Shown one piece after another: positions 37,379 to 49,369 of a stretch of 64,000 nt of DNA. The notes beneath the pieces were generated by a model. It did not search any database, was not told where the DNA came from, and saw only the letters and a list, made by a program, of their open reading frames with translations. A program made the position numbers and the translations under genes. This DNA comes from Siphonodentalium dalli (lineage: Eukaryota > Mollusca > Scaphopoda > Gadilida > Siphonodentaliidae), in the NCBI GenBank assembly GCA_032622095.1, contig CP136066.1, positions 110,943,319 to 111,007,318 on the forward strand, written 5' to 3'. The first letter of the stretch is position 1. The number at the start of each line of letters is the position of its first letter.

Positions 37379-38665
37379 AATAAAGTAGAAGCATAATTGC
37401 ATATTTATTTTGACAAAGCTTGAACTGTCTCAGAGCAATTAATTTATTTATTGAGGGATGCCCAAACTGTGGAAAAGGGATTAGTGGCTGATGTGTGTAC
37501 TCATTATATCTGTTGACATGCATGGCCCTACTAATTGGCCACTTTGTCACATGCAGGAGAAATGGGTGGTTATCCGTATTTCAGAAGTTTTTACTATGAT
37601 GGCAATCCCGTGAGTCTCATGGACAATTCGTGAAACTTAACAGCTCTGTTTCGGCACTTATTTTATTTCCTCCAAGTCGAATAGGACCCGTAGAGAAAAA
37701 AAGTTAATAAAAATAGTTATCGAGCCAGACTATCAAATACATGTAGAACTGTTTCTGATTGGCTGTAATTGGGATTAACCTCCCAGAAATTCCCTTGTAC
37801 ACCAATCAGAAGGAGTGGAGCCTCTCTTAAAACAATTGAAGCACTAACATACTTTGCTAATATTTTAACATACTCCCCATAGGCCTTATCTTGCACCTAT
37901 TACAGACTCATTTCTCTATTTCTTCTAAAATTGATATATTCTACATCCAATTTAAGATTTTTTTTATCTCCCAACATGATTATTTGATAAAATGAAACAA
38001 ATCAAAATTCAAAACAAATTAAAATTTTAGATTTTTTCTTTCCTCCTACCAGTACCTTATCTTTTAAAATATTTACATGTGAACCAACAAATAATAAAAA
38101 GTGGCCTTCCTATTCTGAGATTACGATTTGACAACCTTTAAAGGAAGTTTAACGCAGCATCCCTATGATATATAGATAGTCACACTCTTGATGAGTTGTT
38201 TCCTGTTGTTGCCTACACACATGCCATCGAGAAGTGGTCTATATTGTCCCAGTCAAATGAAGGGACTCGCATTATATGCTATGATAATTTTTCAAAATTT
38301 ACAAACAAATTTCATTTCCTCACACACACAGAAAGTCTGTTTTCCAAACGAAAAACAGGGTCGGTCATCAATTTCTTGACACCCAGGAGGGTATTCAACA
38401 ATGTGCTAGAACTAAAATTTTGATTATATTAACTACCAGATGAGTATTCTGAATACCGAACCTTCAACTAATTTTATAGAAATCATTCAAGTTCAATACA
38501 TAAACAGGTGGATGACAGCCTCACTAATGAGGGATGTGTCTAAAGGGCATTTGTTGGAGAGTGTCCACCTTAGAATTCCCAACTGTAACCCACCCCGATC
38601 CCCCCGAACTCCATGTGTAGACCAAAATTCCCAACTTAATTCAAATTTTGCATCAACTCCCTTAG
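37379..38665. other. No recognised feature
   Basis: Nothing recognised except A/T-rich runs near 37960-38060. Confidence 0.4.
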
Positions 38666-38863
38666 TTAACCCTTTCATGAAGGGAGACTCAGAATGCACT
38701 GACTAACAAGGTCAAGATAAATATTGTTAAGCTAATGCATTCTCTTATATACATGTATGCCAGGCTCCCTAAATATGGGAGACTCTCATATACATGTATA
38801 AGAGAATGTATTGGCACAGGGTTTTCAAAAAATTTCAGGAATCTCCAGTCATTGAAGTGTTAA
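38666..38863 (+). mobile_element. piggyBac-type MITE (TTAACCCTTCCATGA family), copy 2
   Basis: TTAACCCTTTCATGAAGGGA at the left and 'tccagtcattgaagtgttaa' at the right, TTAA at both ends. A central hairpin is preserved ('aatgcattctcttatataca' and 'tataagagaatgtattgg'). Confidence 0.78.
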
Positions 38864-39396
38864 AATTCTCCAATTGATATCTCAAACTTTCCAAGTTCTT
38901 GTTGAATTCCAACCTGATATCCCCCCCACCCCCACGGTGGAAAATGATGACTGATGACAATTCCAGTCTAAACATATTTGACTGAAAGTACCTGTACATG
39001 GAGGAAATATTTGAGACAAACTGTTGTCTGAGGGCTGGCAGCTTGAAATTATTTACATGGTAGGTTTAAACCTGGATGATCACAGATGAAAACAAATTCA
39101 ATATAAAGTTGACTCGCATTTCATCAGAGTCAACTTACTACTCGAAGCTAAATGGGTGGTGTAGCTGACAGAACAAATTTTGTGGCTAGAAGAAATAGTT
39201 TCTTTGCGTTGTGTGATCATTTAGTTGAATAAAATAATCATTTCAATATGACTCTAATTGTGGGAAGCAATTAACAAGCTAATTGCATTTTAATTGCGAA
39301 GATATTATCGCAACCTCATTTACCAATAGATGTACATGTAAGTACCAGTACCTAATGTGCAACATTCAGGCTAATTTTTGTTTGTTGCCCAATTAA
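38864..39396. other. No gene; short dispersed repeat
   Basis: 38875-38970 ('ccaacctgatatc', 'tgactgatgacaattcca') resembles units at 48100-48290. The remainder is unrecognised. Confidence 0.4.
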
Positions 39397-39425
39397 AACG
39401 AGAGGCCGATCACGATCGGCAGATG

Positions 39426-39635
39426 TTAACCCATCCCTTGGCGATAGTAAATTACTATGATCGGAATCATTAATGAGAGTTTTAACGTTGAATTATACAG
39501 TATACTAACATTATGTATTATTATAGACAAATGTACATAACACAAATTATTGGAATTAATGAGTCACTCGCATGTATATAAGAGAATGCACTGGTACAGG
39601 ATCTGTAATGCTGCACCACCACAGCCTTGGGTTAA
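39426..39635 (+). mobile_element. piggyBac-type MITE (TTAACCCA family), copy 2
   Basis: TTAACCCATCCCTTGGCG at the left and 'cacagccttgggttaa' at the right. 'tatataagagaatgcactgg' inside is a hairpin half shared with the other TTAA MITEs. Confidence 0.65.
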
Positions 39636-40348
39636 ATGTGAAAAAGGTGACCTGGACATGGAATATTTGGGTTAAGAGAGTCAAATTTAAGTTTACAAGG
39701 ATAGTGCATCAAATTCTACCAACACCCATCAAGATAAAGACACCTCACTGCTGACCCATTAATATCAATTATATAGCAGAGCTGTCAACAAATCAGACAT
39801 TGTTTCTATTGATGCTGGCATCTCTGTTAAACCAATAACATTTATAATGACCTCAGGCCATCTGTCGAGTGATATACTCAGTGATATACATAGCTTTCTT
39901 TATTTGCACATTGGCATAAGAGACATCAGAAAATAAAATCGCCTTATCAATAGCTAAGTAGTCCAAAGGCATGGGATAGAATTGGTGAATTGGGTTTAAA
40001 GCCGCTCCAAACAAATTTACCAGTACATAACACAAGATTATGGACCGATTTAAACCAAATTTGGTGTGGTGACTCGGGGTACCCTTGGCAGAGTTATATT
40101 GGTGTTAGTTTTTAAAATTTTATTAACTTAAATTTTTTATTTTTTTTGAGTGAATACATTTTTTCGAAAAGGGCCATAACTCAGTTAAATATTGTTGGAT
40201 CAATCCCATATTCGAACTCGATCTGTCTTTTATGTTGAGAAATTCATATACAAAATTTGGTTCCGATCAGATAGAAAATGTTTGAGTTATCGCACCATGC
40301 GTAAAGTGTCTATAGACAGACAGACGGACGGACGAACGTACAGACGAT

Positions 40349-41018
40349 AGGTACCTTGTGCAAATTTTTTGTCCGATTTCATTGTGGGGTTACATCATTG
40401 TACAATGGCACTTTGTGAGGTGCACATTGAGATTACTTATGAAAGCTACCTTGTGGGGTTTGTACTCAAGTTTGTGCTGTTAACAATCTGCAAACTGTTG
40501 GGATTAATTGCAGTAACCATACAATTGTGTAAGTCATGGATAATGGGCTGTCACTGTGAGGTTAACTTCACTGATAATGGTTCAGATTTGTTTGATTCTT
40601 ATAACTCTTATAACAATTGCTTTATATGGTTACATAAATATGAAGGATAGGAAATGTTCAACCAAACAGCTTACAACTTGTCAAAAAACATTTACTAATT
40701 AAACAATATGGCATGACATGAACTTTGTATCATCCCAAGTCAAGAACATAGAAATAACCATATAATGAAACATGAAATGAACTTTGACTACCTTCTGGGG
40801 TTAACCCCACAAGTGATCGGTGAGACTGATGGACAATCCACCGATGGACATTTTTGCCTATGGGAAAAACCTTGCGAGGTTTGTTTTCAATTAATGAAAA
40901 TATAACATCACAAAAGACGTTTTATACCATTTTAAACATAAAGTTTTGTGGGGTTAACCCCACAGTCCGAAATAACCCCACAAGTCAATGGCAGTACATG
41001 AAAATAACAAGGTACCTC
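40349..41018. mobile_element. Insertion inside the family C tail (GTACCTTGT ends)
   Basis: The ends are 'aggtaccttgt' and 'acaaggtacct'. The insert splits the GGAC tract of the host element. 'gtggggtta' and its inverse 'taaccccac' recur (about 40384, 40800, 40949, 40974), giving subterminal inverted repeats. A 93-codon frame at 40369-40650 lies within it; it is Leu/Ile/Cys-rich and matches no family I recognise. Confidence 0.55.
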
Positions 41019-41352
41019 TCCTAAGAACGGACGGACTAACGACGAGTGGTCAATCCGGACAACGACACTATGTTTACCATACTATGGTATGGGTAAACAT
41101 AAAAACTATAGCCAATTTAAATCCTCATTTTCTGGGCTCACAATTAATGACTCAATGTTTTTTTTTAACATCTAACATTCTGATTTATATAGTGTTATTT
41201 TGGAAAACAACTGACCATTGGCCAATATGGTCACCGACAACATGAACCCTGCTAATGAGGTTGAGATAAATTTATCTTCTATTGTCTTATGATAATGAAA
41301 TTTAAAAAAAAAAAATCCAGAAAAAGAGTTTGAGGAAACACCTGTTTTCTAG

Positions 41353-41564
41353 TTAACCCTTTGAGTGCCAGGTCGATTTTTGTATCAACCCATATACCCT
41401 GTGCCAATAGGTCGCCGAATCGCCTCGCATATATAAGAGAATGCATTGGCCTTTCTTTTTTTTCATTTTTTTACAATTTTAATAATTTATTCTTATATTC
41501 TTTAACAGACTTATTTTGTAGGTTTAGGGCCGATGAGATCGGCCCCTGGCACTCAAAGGGTTAA
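41353..41564 (+). mobile_element. piggyBac-type MITE (TTAACCCTTTGAG family), copy 3
   Basis: TTAACCCTTTGAGTGCCAGG and 'cctggcactcaaagggttaa', with intact TTAA on both sides. Half of the central hairpin is deleted ('gccaataggtcgccgaatcg'). Confidence 0.88.
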
Positions 41565-41884
41565 GTATTTGATGTGCCGATTTATAGAGTCTCTTACATA
41601 ACCCAAGAAAGTTAAAGATGTTCTATCTCTTCCCCGATAGTTATATACATGTATAGTTTACAGGGTATAAGCTAATAAATAGGAATGGAGGAACCTGTCT
41701 GAAAAAGTTTCTATCAATTAATATCAATTAATTTTAGGGGCTAATGTTTTAGAACAGTATCCACGCAAAAATGTTCGGAGTGTAACAAAAGCATACTAAG
41801 AATGAGAACTCTATATTGTTCTAAAGCACCACAGCAAATTGCATTTCAACTATACATTTTCCCAAAGTTTTGCCCAACGGCGTC

Positions 41885-42290
41885 CGACAACCAGGCTCAT
41901 AGCCATAACCTAATCTGACAACTAGGCTCATAACCATAACATAATGAGACAACCAGGCTCATAAACATAACCTAATCTGACAACCAGGCTCATAACCTTA
42001 GCCTAATCCGATATCCAGCCATATCACCCTAACGCAATAAGACTCCCAGGCTCATGTGCATAACCTAATCTGATAACCCGACTCATAACCAAATCCAAAT
42101 TTGACAACCAGGCTCATTTCCATAACCCAATAAGACATCCAGGCTCATAACATAACCCATTTGGACAACCATACAGGCTCATAATCTAATGAGATGTCCA
42201 GGCTCATAACTATATGATAATCAGACAACCAGACCCCTATAACCATAACCTAATCAGACAACCAGACTCATAGCCATAACCTAATCCAAG
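41885..42290 (+). repeat. 27-30 bp minisatellite
   Basis: Around 14 imperfect copies of a unit containing 'ccaggctcataaccataacc' and 'taatctgacaa'. Unit length and sequence drift along the array. Confidence 0.85.
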
Positions 42291-42533
42291 TTTTGAGAAA
42301 AAGAGTGCAAATTAGTTAACTACACACTCCAAGCATAAATTTCAATTATTTTCTGTTTGTGGAAATATATACAGGGATATTTAGCAGTGAACCAGTCACC
42401 CTCTGGGGACCTCATGGCCTCATCTGCCTTGGGAGACCTAGACACAGGTTTAAGTTCTGATGGTGATGTGTAAACCAATGCTAACCATTGGGCACCTCTA
42501 ATGCATTGTGTCATCTGCCGATTTGGAGAAACG

Positions 42534-43767
42534 TACAATAATGCCCTAAGTAATCGACTCCTTAACCACAGCAAAATTATGGGCAACTTTTCAGGATTTA
42601 GTTGGAAATATGGCTTGTTGCCATTCATCGGAAAGTTCTCACCGAGAGCATTCCGATGAATGGCAACATGGCATATTTCCAACTAAATCCTGAAAAGTTA
42701 CCCATAATTCTGCTGTGGTTAAGGAATTGATTACTTAGGGCCAGGGGTGGCGCCAGGATTTCCCCGACGGAGGGGCTATGGTCCCCGACAGGGGGGCTAG
42801 ACCGGTGACCGAAGGTCATCGGCGGCTACCGAAGGCAGCCCCGGGGAGAGCGCGAGAGGGGTCTCCCCTCTCGCACGGGGGGTTTGGGGGACCTCCCCCA
42901 CGAAAATTTTGAAAATACATAGCCTGAGATCGATTCTGGAGTGTTCTGGTGTCAACATACACACTGTTCTAGGGGATCATAATTGTCACTTTTACTTGAG
43001 TATTTGGGAAAAAAAATCAGCATATAGTTATACAATAGTAATGACAATATGGAATTGATCTTAAGTTAACTCACCGTAAATCTTTCGCCACAGGTAGTTG
43101 GATCAACTTACAAAGACGGATGAACCATGAGTCCGTGAACATCATTTAGGAGCGTATAATAGATGTAAATTTGTTCAGGTAACATACGATGTGAAAAATT
43201 GATGCAGAAAGCTATTTGAAGGAGAGAACAAAGTTGGATGAGGATTATCCCATTTCTGAATTTTATGACGTCATTGTCAAATAATATTTGGTCTTCTTGT
43301 TTGACACCCATTACAGGGCTGTTTTTTCGGCGACGCATAGGGAACGGGAAAGGGAAGATTCGGCAGTGTGAGTCTGTGTGGAATTGGTAATACGTGTAAC
43401 ACGACACACACGAGGATGGTGACGGCATCTATGACACCCTAACCCTATAGTTCCATGCACGAATTTAATAAGTATACGATATGACTCGCGGTAGTCTCAC
43501 GAGTGACTCGTGTCGAGTCTGTCGGACTAAAAATAGAACTCTGGTAATGTGATTCATTAACTCTGCACGCCCACGTCGATTTGTTAATCACCAGTGCACG
43601 TGTTTCGAGTCGCGGATTTTCCAATGTTTATCGTCTTTGCATAATTTTATCTCCCCGACGAATTTGGCAGATATCCCCGACGGGGGGGCTGACCATCCCC
43701 GACGGGGGGGCTGTAGCCCCCCCTGACCCCCCCTTGGCGCCACCCCTGCTTAGGGCATATTACTGTA
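42534..43767. mobile_element. Family F palindromic MITE split by a hAT-like insertion
   Basis: The left terminus 'tacaataatgccctaagtaa' and both inner arms are present up to 42741. The right terminus 'cttagggcatattactgta' resumes at 43749. The 1 kb between is a separate element. Confidence 0.88.
42742..43748. mobile_element. hAT-like non-autonomous element, 8 bp TSD
   Basis: Starts CAGGGGTGGCGCCAGG and ends TTGGCGCCACCCCTG. The flanks CTTAGGGC (42734-42741 and 43749-43756) are a perfect 8 bp duplication, as expected for hAT. Both ends also carry repeats of 'tccccgacggggggg'. The 106-codon reverse frame at 43108-43428 shows no transposase motif, so I regard the element as non-autonomous. Confidence 0.9.
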
Positions 43768-43876
43768 TAGAGAAACCAAACTAAAAAAGAATAAGAAACT
43801 TTCTGATGAAGTTTATAAAGGCACCAAAAAACATGTTAATTTGATAACGTTACATTCCATAAGATGAGGTCTAACC

Positions 43877-43962
43877 ATAATTAGGTCCCTGAGGGTGAAT
43901 TTAGTGATGCTAGCCCACTCTTTGGGGTAGCGTCACTAAACTCACCCTCTGGGGACCTCATT
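43877..43962. repeat. Hairpin
   Basis: 'aggtccctgagggtgaattt' pairs with 'actcaccctctggggacct' across a short loop. 'caccctctggggacctcat' also occurs at 42398, so the arm is a dispersed sequence. Confidence 0.6.
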
Positions 43963-44605
43963 CTGCTAATGTCCAGCTCCATCTTTTGAGCCTGGAAGCA
44001 TTAGCGGTATATATTTGGATAAATATTTAACAGTCCCTCTCTGCATTTACTCAACTCTCACAATTGTAAGATCATGCTGCCTGAATCCCACACATTATCA
44101 AAGAGAACTGTGTTTAAATAATGTGTTGTACAGTTGATAGCTATGTTTATTACTGAGGTGGCACCCTGTCAATATCTTCCAATCTTCCTTTTAGCCATAC
44201 CCAGAACCACATGTCTCTGATGCCAACAGTACTCTCTTGGCATTTAAATCAATCCAAACAAAACAGTTATATTACTGCTGTGGTGTTATTCCCATGCTAA
44301 TATTGCATGCACACAATTCCTGAAGTTATATAAACCCTCTGTATGCCTACCAGTATGTGGTATTACAAGTATATTACTCATGCAACTCTATCCAACTTGG
44401 AATAGCACTGAGGTAATGTCCATTGGGTACTAGTAACAGTGTAGAAATTGGTTAGCCCAATTCTAACCCTATGAGAAGAAACACAAGCTTATTTATGAAA
44501 ACACCAGAACTATGATTATCTGTTATTATGGCATCCTTTCATATTAATCAAATGACAATAATTTACTGTTTTATGGTCTCAATAAAACACAAAACAATAG
44601 TCAAA
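43963..44605. other. No recognised feature
   Basis: Nothing recognised. Confidence 0.4.
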
Positions 44606-44815
44606 TACAGTAATGTCTTAAGTAATTGACTCCTTAACCACAGCAGAATTATGGGTAACTTTTCAGGATTTAGTCGGAAATATGGCTTGTTGCCATTCAT
44701 CGGAAAGCTCTCCCCGAGAGCTTTCCGATAAATGGCAACACATGTTGAGAATTGTAGTTTTTCTGGTAACATATGGTGCAATTTTGGGTTATACATGTCT
44801 TTGTGCATGTTAAGT
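44606..44815 (-). mobile_element. Family F palindromic MITE, truncated long form
   Basis: The terminus TACAGTAATGTCTTAAGTAA is followed by the full hairpin arm and then by the interior also seen in the long copy at 27245-27330 (inverted). The opposite terminus is missing. Confidence 0.8.
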
Positions 44816-47212
44816 TAAGTCATGAAATGCAATTGTCGGTTGATGAAATTTATTGATTAATAGAGTTGAAAGAAACAATCTAAGCAAGGATGATTTTCCT
44901 TACATGTAGTTAGAGGCACGTGAGGCCTTAGTTGTCGAAAATATTCATATTTGTTCCAATCACCGTAAACAGAAATACATTAAAATGCATACAGTTTCGT
45001 TCATATATACCATGACTATCGCGTAAACAGCATGTTATCATAAAGACCTACTATATTTTACCTAAGCAAGAGCTTGATTGTGTTACAGAAGACAGCACAA
45101 TGCTACTGGCTAATCACACAAAAATGGCATAAACGCTCTTTATTTGTTCCATATCAGGAATTCACCAACAAAGAACGCTCTTTATGTTTACCATCATAAT
45201 GTAAACAAACACCAGAAAAGTAACTTTTTATGCTTTTGTTTACATAACAATGGTCTAACAAATGACAATAACATACTGTTTATGCGATAATTCTTATTTG
45301 TATACGGACAAAGTCTGTCTACATTTTGGTGTTCTTTCTGTTTGTGGCGGTTTTTGACGGGTGGAAATATTTTTACAGGATACCCACCGCCAAGGCCAAC
45401 CGTATCTTTAATGCACTGATTTATAAGAAGCAACATCTTATTTGATAAGATTTGTTTTCATTTCAAATTTAATTTGATAATATGATGCACATACTGTGAC
45501 AACTTACAAGTTACTGACAACAAACAAAGCCCAAAATAGAATGATTATGTAAATGCTATAGAACGATAGTCATTATATGATCATATGTAAACGTAATTTG
45601 CGCCCGCTTGTTACTGTTCATGGGATTATCGGATGAATTTTTATCTTTAGAAGGATTTGATGATAAACCGTAACGGGACACAAGAAAATCATATATATGT
45701 AAATAATCACATATAATGTGAACGTGGATGTTTATCCTGCCTGTGTAATACGAGTCTCAGCTGTCTGGCCATCGATGCAGTCCTGTCTGGAATTTTGCGC
45801 ACCGATGTAGGTTGTGACGTCATGATGTACATCTTGATGTCATGACGCCTTTACTGGTTTCCCAAGAAGCAATCTTAAAAGGACTCTGCGATCTTTCAAT
45901 CGAAACTTTTAGTTTCCGTTTGTCGGCATTGAACTTTGAGAATATTCTTCAATCTTTTAGGTGGAAATACCGTTAGAAAATGGAAGATAAAATCTAAACG
46001 GCCAGTAAGGCCCCTAGAATCTTTCGGGGCAAATATTTTTTTATAATTTTATAAAATATGTAAACACAACTATTTCATGCAATTTCAGTTTTTGTTAACC
46101 AGAGCTTTGGTTTAATTTACAGTCAATTTTTAAAATATCTTTGGCTTTAGGAGCATGATGTTCCTACGTATGATGAAGTATAGCTAACATTTACCAGATC
46201 AAGGTTTTTTATTTTTACCCTGGAGCATTTTGCCCAATTAATTAATACAAAATGGCGGCCGTCGCCAACAAGAATTTTTTGGACTCGGCTGACCCTTGAG
46301 CTATGAATAAATCATTCTATTTTAGGTAAGTTCAAATTCTATTTTAGGTAAGTTCAATCTATTTTTAGATTGTGCTGAAAAAGTAGATTAGTATATCTCA
46401 TATCCACATATGTATACCCTAGGTCGCTTCGCTTCCGCGACATTGCCGCGGGCGCTATCATGATCAAGACATCTCTTAGTAAAGACAGCAATGCTTATAT
46501 ATGTATATACCGGTAGTTTAGAGGCCAAAGGCTATATATGGGTTCAAACTTGCTTTATGCTTAGTGTGTTTCCTTATTCACATACTGTATGTTGGCTATA
46601 AACTTGGTAGAACTTTGATGTCCGCTGACAGTAACATTTTATAAGAATTTTCCCCATACAACCAGTACTAGTCTTGTGATGACTACTAGTACATCCCCAA
46701 TGTATGGAGCGTATATATATATATACACCCAGTCACACACCACATCTGTTGAGAGTGTTCTTACGTACCTTTCACATGTTCCAAACAAGGCATAAAGCAG
46801 GCCTGAAATCCACTCTTGTGGAAATTAAAATAACAAAACATATCATGCCCACTAATCCACAACCCATCACGCACCTCGGGTATTAACTCTTGAGTCAGCT
46901 TTCATTTCACCATATATCGGGTCATCTTCATTGTACTCCAATAGTACATGTAGGCCTATATACACACTGCCACCTCCCCATCATACACACAAAAGGGGCG
47001 GGAACAGTTTTTTATTCCATTTTTATTATATAATATTTAAAATAAATTTAATATTCTGTACAATGATGCCCCCTCTCCCCCACCTACATGACAGGGAAAT
47101 ATCCAGGACTGTTTCGATACATGTTACAGGTTTAGGAGTAATTAGTAAATCTGCAGCTGCAATTGTCCTATCCGAAAAAGACTAGAATCAATTATTTAAA
47201 GGGAATCAACTC
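44816..47212. other. Mostly unrecognised; possible promoter-like stretch
   Basis: 45600-46450 is richer in CpG than its surroundings and contains a perfect TGACGTCA at 45815-45822. A short Kozak-like frame at 46252-46299 is followed by two tandem 'ttttaggtaag' sites. Nothing here can be tied to a gene; see findings. Confidence 0.35.
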
Positions 47213-47220
47213 ACTGAAGG

Positions 47221-47699
47221 CAGGGTTCGCGCTGCCACTTGCCAAATTTGCCAATGGCAAAATAATTCACATTTGGCAAAAAATATTTTTATTTGGCAAA
47301 AGTTTTGGCAAGTAACTTTTTAATTCATCAAGACAGCTGAAGACAGTTGAAAAATATTGGTCAATCGATACCATTCATTTAAGGAAACTCTTCCAATATA
47401 ATTATTAGTGGTGTTTTATATGGTTTAGGAAAAGTTAACACCCCTATTAAGATTCAGTTAATCTGGTAGAATTTAGTATCGATGGTGGAGGGATTACTCG
47501 TCTTTAGAGTGGTGGTGTTTAAATACATACTAGTATAGTAAGCGAATCCTCTTGTGGTCGTTCAAAGTTTCAAACTCCGAGTTTGGAAACATAAGACTTA
47601 ATGGTACTATCAGGGAAAGCATTTGACAAATTCTAAAAGAATTTGGCAAAAAAATATTTTCATTTGGCAAAAGTCAATTTTTGTCCAGCGCGGACCCTG
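47221..47699. mobile_element. hAT-like MITE, 8 bp TSD with one mismatch
   Basis: The ends are CAGGGTTCGCGCTG and CAGCGCGGACCCTG. The flanks are ACTGAAGG (47213-47220) and ACTGAACG (47700-47707). Subterminal repeats of 'atttggcaaaa' occur at both ends. No coding frame. Confidence 0.8.
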
Positions 47700-47707
47700 A
47701 CTGAACG

Positions 47708-48793
47708 CGCGCAAAGTGGGTTCATACAAAATAACATACTAGTTAGTAAATGTTAAAAATGCCTGCAAATCAAATATCAACAACAAGTACTCTCAGGTGC
47801 CCAATAATAGTGTCAGAAATCTTATTAATTTTAGTGCTCAGGCCTAATAGCCTATATATTCATAAACCATGGTCCTATATACTCGGTAAGAGAACATTCA
47901 GATATTTCAACCTGAAAATTTTATAATTCCTAACATGTAGTGGTCAAACTCCAGACAAATGTGCATGGCTAAGGACAAGAGACCAGTCATACACACCGGG
48001 CTGACCATGGTTGTTGGGCCCGGTGTGAGAATTTTTTTTTTAAATAAACAAGAAAATCGCAAAATACTAGCATCCATGCAGACTATAGCCTCTGACAAGC
48101 CTTCCTAGAGTTGGAAATTTCAAACCTGACACCCCCACTTAGGTTGGAAAATTTCCAACTGATGACAATTCCAAGGGGTTTGAGGGACGAGTACACAAGC
48201 TTTCCAAGTGTTGGAAATGTCCAACCTGACAATGACCCCCTACCCCTATAAGGTTGGAAAATTTACAACTGATGGTCATTTCAGTCCAAAATTTTGACGA
48301 AGTAGGAAAATTTGCAAATATTGGTAGAAAAATAATGGTGTGAAATTTCCAACTCATGACAGTAATTAATGTGTCAATTAAGTATGAAATTTCCAAGTTG
48401 AAAATCTTTACCAAAGTTGGGGGGGGGGGGGGGGTGTGCAGAGACACCCAACAAATCACCCCTGTCACTACGTCCCTGGATATATTTCCAAACATGCCAA
48501 AATCATGACAGATAAAAAACATATAAAGACAAACACTTGACTTGAATATTGTACATCTACATGTAGATAATCAGTTGATAATTTGATCATCAAATAAAAT
48601 CACGTGAATTTGAGTTTGAACTTCACCTCGCCGACATCGGCAATCATGATCAGTCCAGTATAAACATCTTACCTGATTATTCAACTTTGTCCGGTTAAGA
48701 TTAATTTCTCAGCAGAACACAAATTCTAGCCCTAATGTTATTTGAGTCAGAAAATGTGAATTGTTTTCGTCGTTATTCAAACTTTCTGTTACT
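47708..48793. other. No gene; short tandem-like repeat and G run
   Basis: 48100-48290 holds two units of about 110 bp ('ttggaaat', 'ccaacctgaca', 'aggttggaaaatt', 'caactgatg'). A 16-base G run lies at 48419-48434. Near 48673 the minus strand reads 'aatcaggtaag', a possible splice donor. Confidence 0.4.
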
Positions 48794-49109
48794 CACGCTT
48801 TGACTGATTCAACACGGAAGTGTTTTCCAAATATAGTCCCCTGTCAAAATCCGCGCCGTCAAGTGCGCTGGAAATTTGCATAACGCCATAAGGCTGTCAA
48901 CAGGTGCGCGATGGGAATTCGAAATATCACTGCCGTTCTTGTTAATGTGATAAACTAATAAGTTTATAACCAGTGTTATTAGAGTCTGAACACTACTTTT
49001 AGGCGATATTGAAAGCATAATATGTCTGACATATATCAATATTGTAACAAAATAGTGCAGTCTAAATATGACGTCAACTTTTAAATATTCATCAGGTGTC
49101 GCGTAGAAA
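48794..49109. promoter_or_regulatory. Likely promoter region, possibly bidirectional
   Basis: This stretch before exon 1 has 'aatccgcgccgtcaagtgcg', 'acaggtgcgcgatg' and 'ggtgtcgcgtag', unusually CpG-rich for the window. On the minus strand, 'gtcaaagcgtgagtaac' near 48799 would make a good splice donor for a divergent non-coding first exon. No TATA box stands out. Inferred from position and composition only. Confidence 0.4.
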
Positions 49110-49263
49110 ATGTTTGTTTTGATGTCCACGTGGATATTTGTTTTTATCATACCTTTTCTCACGAAATGCGGTGTTCTGTCACTCGATCAAAATATCAGAG
49201 ACATACATGCAAAATCTCTTCAACAAAGCTTTGATCTCGGGCAGGACATTTTACTTTTATTTA
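49110..49263 (+). CDS. Thioredoxin-fold secreted/ER protein, exon 1 (signal peptide)
   Basis: Exon 1 of the only gene I can assemble here. The ATG lies in 'gtagaaaatgtt' (A at -3), after a CpG-rich stretch. Residues 1-25 form a signal peptide (MFVLMSTWIFVFIIPF, then a Cys/Leu-rich end), so the product should enter the ER. Residues 26-51 look like the start of a thioredoxin fold: a helix (KSLQQSF), then the beta strand DILLLF that normally precedes the CxxC site. The donor A|GTACGA at 49263/49264 leaves one base, and exon 2 supplies CA, giving Thr52 and the run DILLLFTKPNCDKC. The frame itself stays open to 49376, but past 49369 it runs into a transposon, which supports an earlier splice. The donor is weaker than consensus. 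An alternative is an unspliced 90-residue frame. Confidence 0.68.
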
Positions 49264-49369
49264 GTACGATATTTCGAGATATTTTACCGGCGTTTCAATA
49301 TAGTGACTTGCCTATTTTCGTTGTATCAGATATGAAAAATGAGATAAATGTACTCAGACTATTCCGTAC

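Larger units (their letters stand above)
39397..41100 (+). mobile_element. Pearl-like element, family C, copy 3, with insertion
   Basis: Shares its leader with 10536-11340 ('acgagaggccgatcacgatc', 'cattggcataagagacatca', 'atgggatagaattggtgaat'). One monomer follows at 40166-40310 ('gggccataactcagtt', 'aaatttggttccgatcag'), then a GGAC tract that stops near 40345. The tail resumes at 41020 ('aacggacggactaacgac') and ends in the hairpin 'taccatactatggtatggg'. The gap between is a separate insertion. Confidence 0.78.

Noticed and set aside
36660-37550. Reverse frames with repeated 'MHNFVRAFIPTFFGQCF' and a forward poly-Gly frame
   Set aside because: They are read-through of family D monomers and the poly-G tract.
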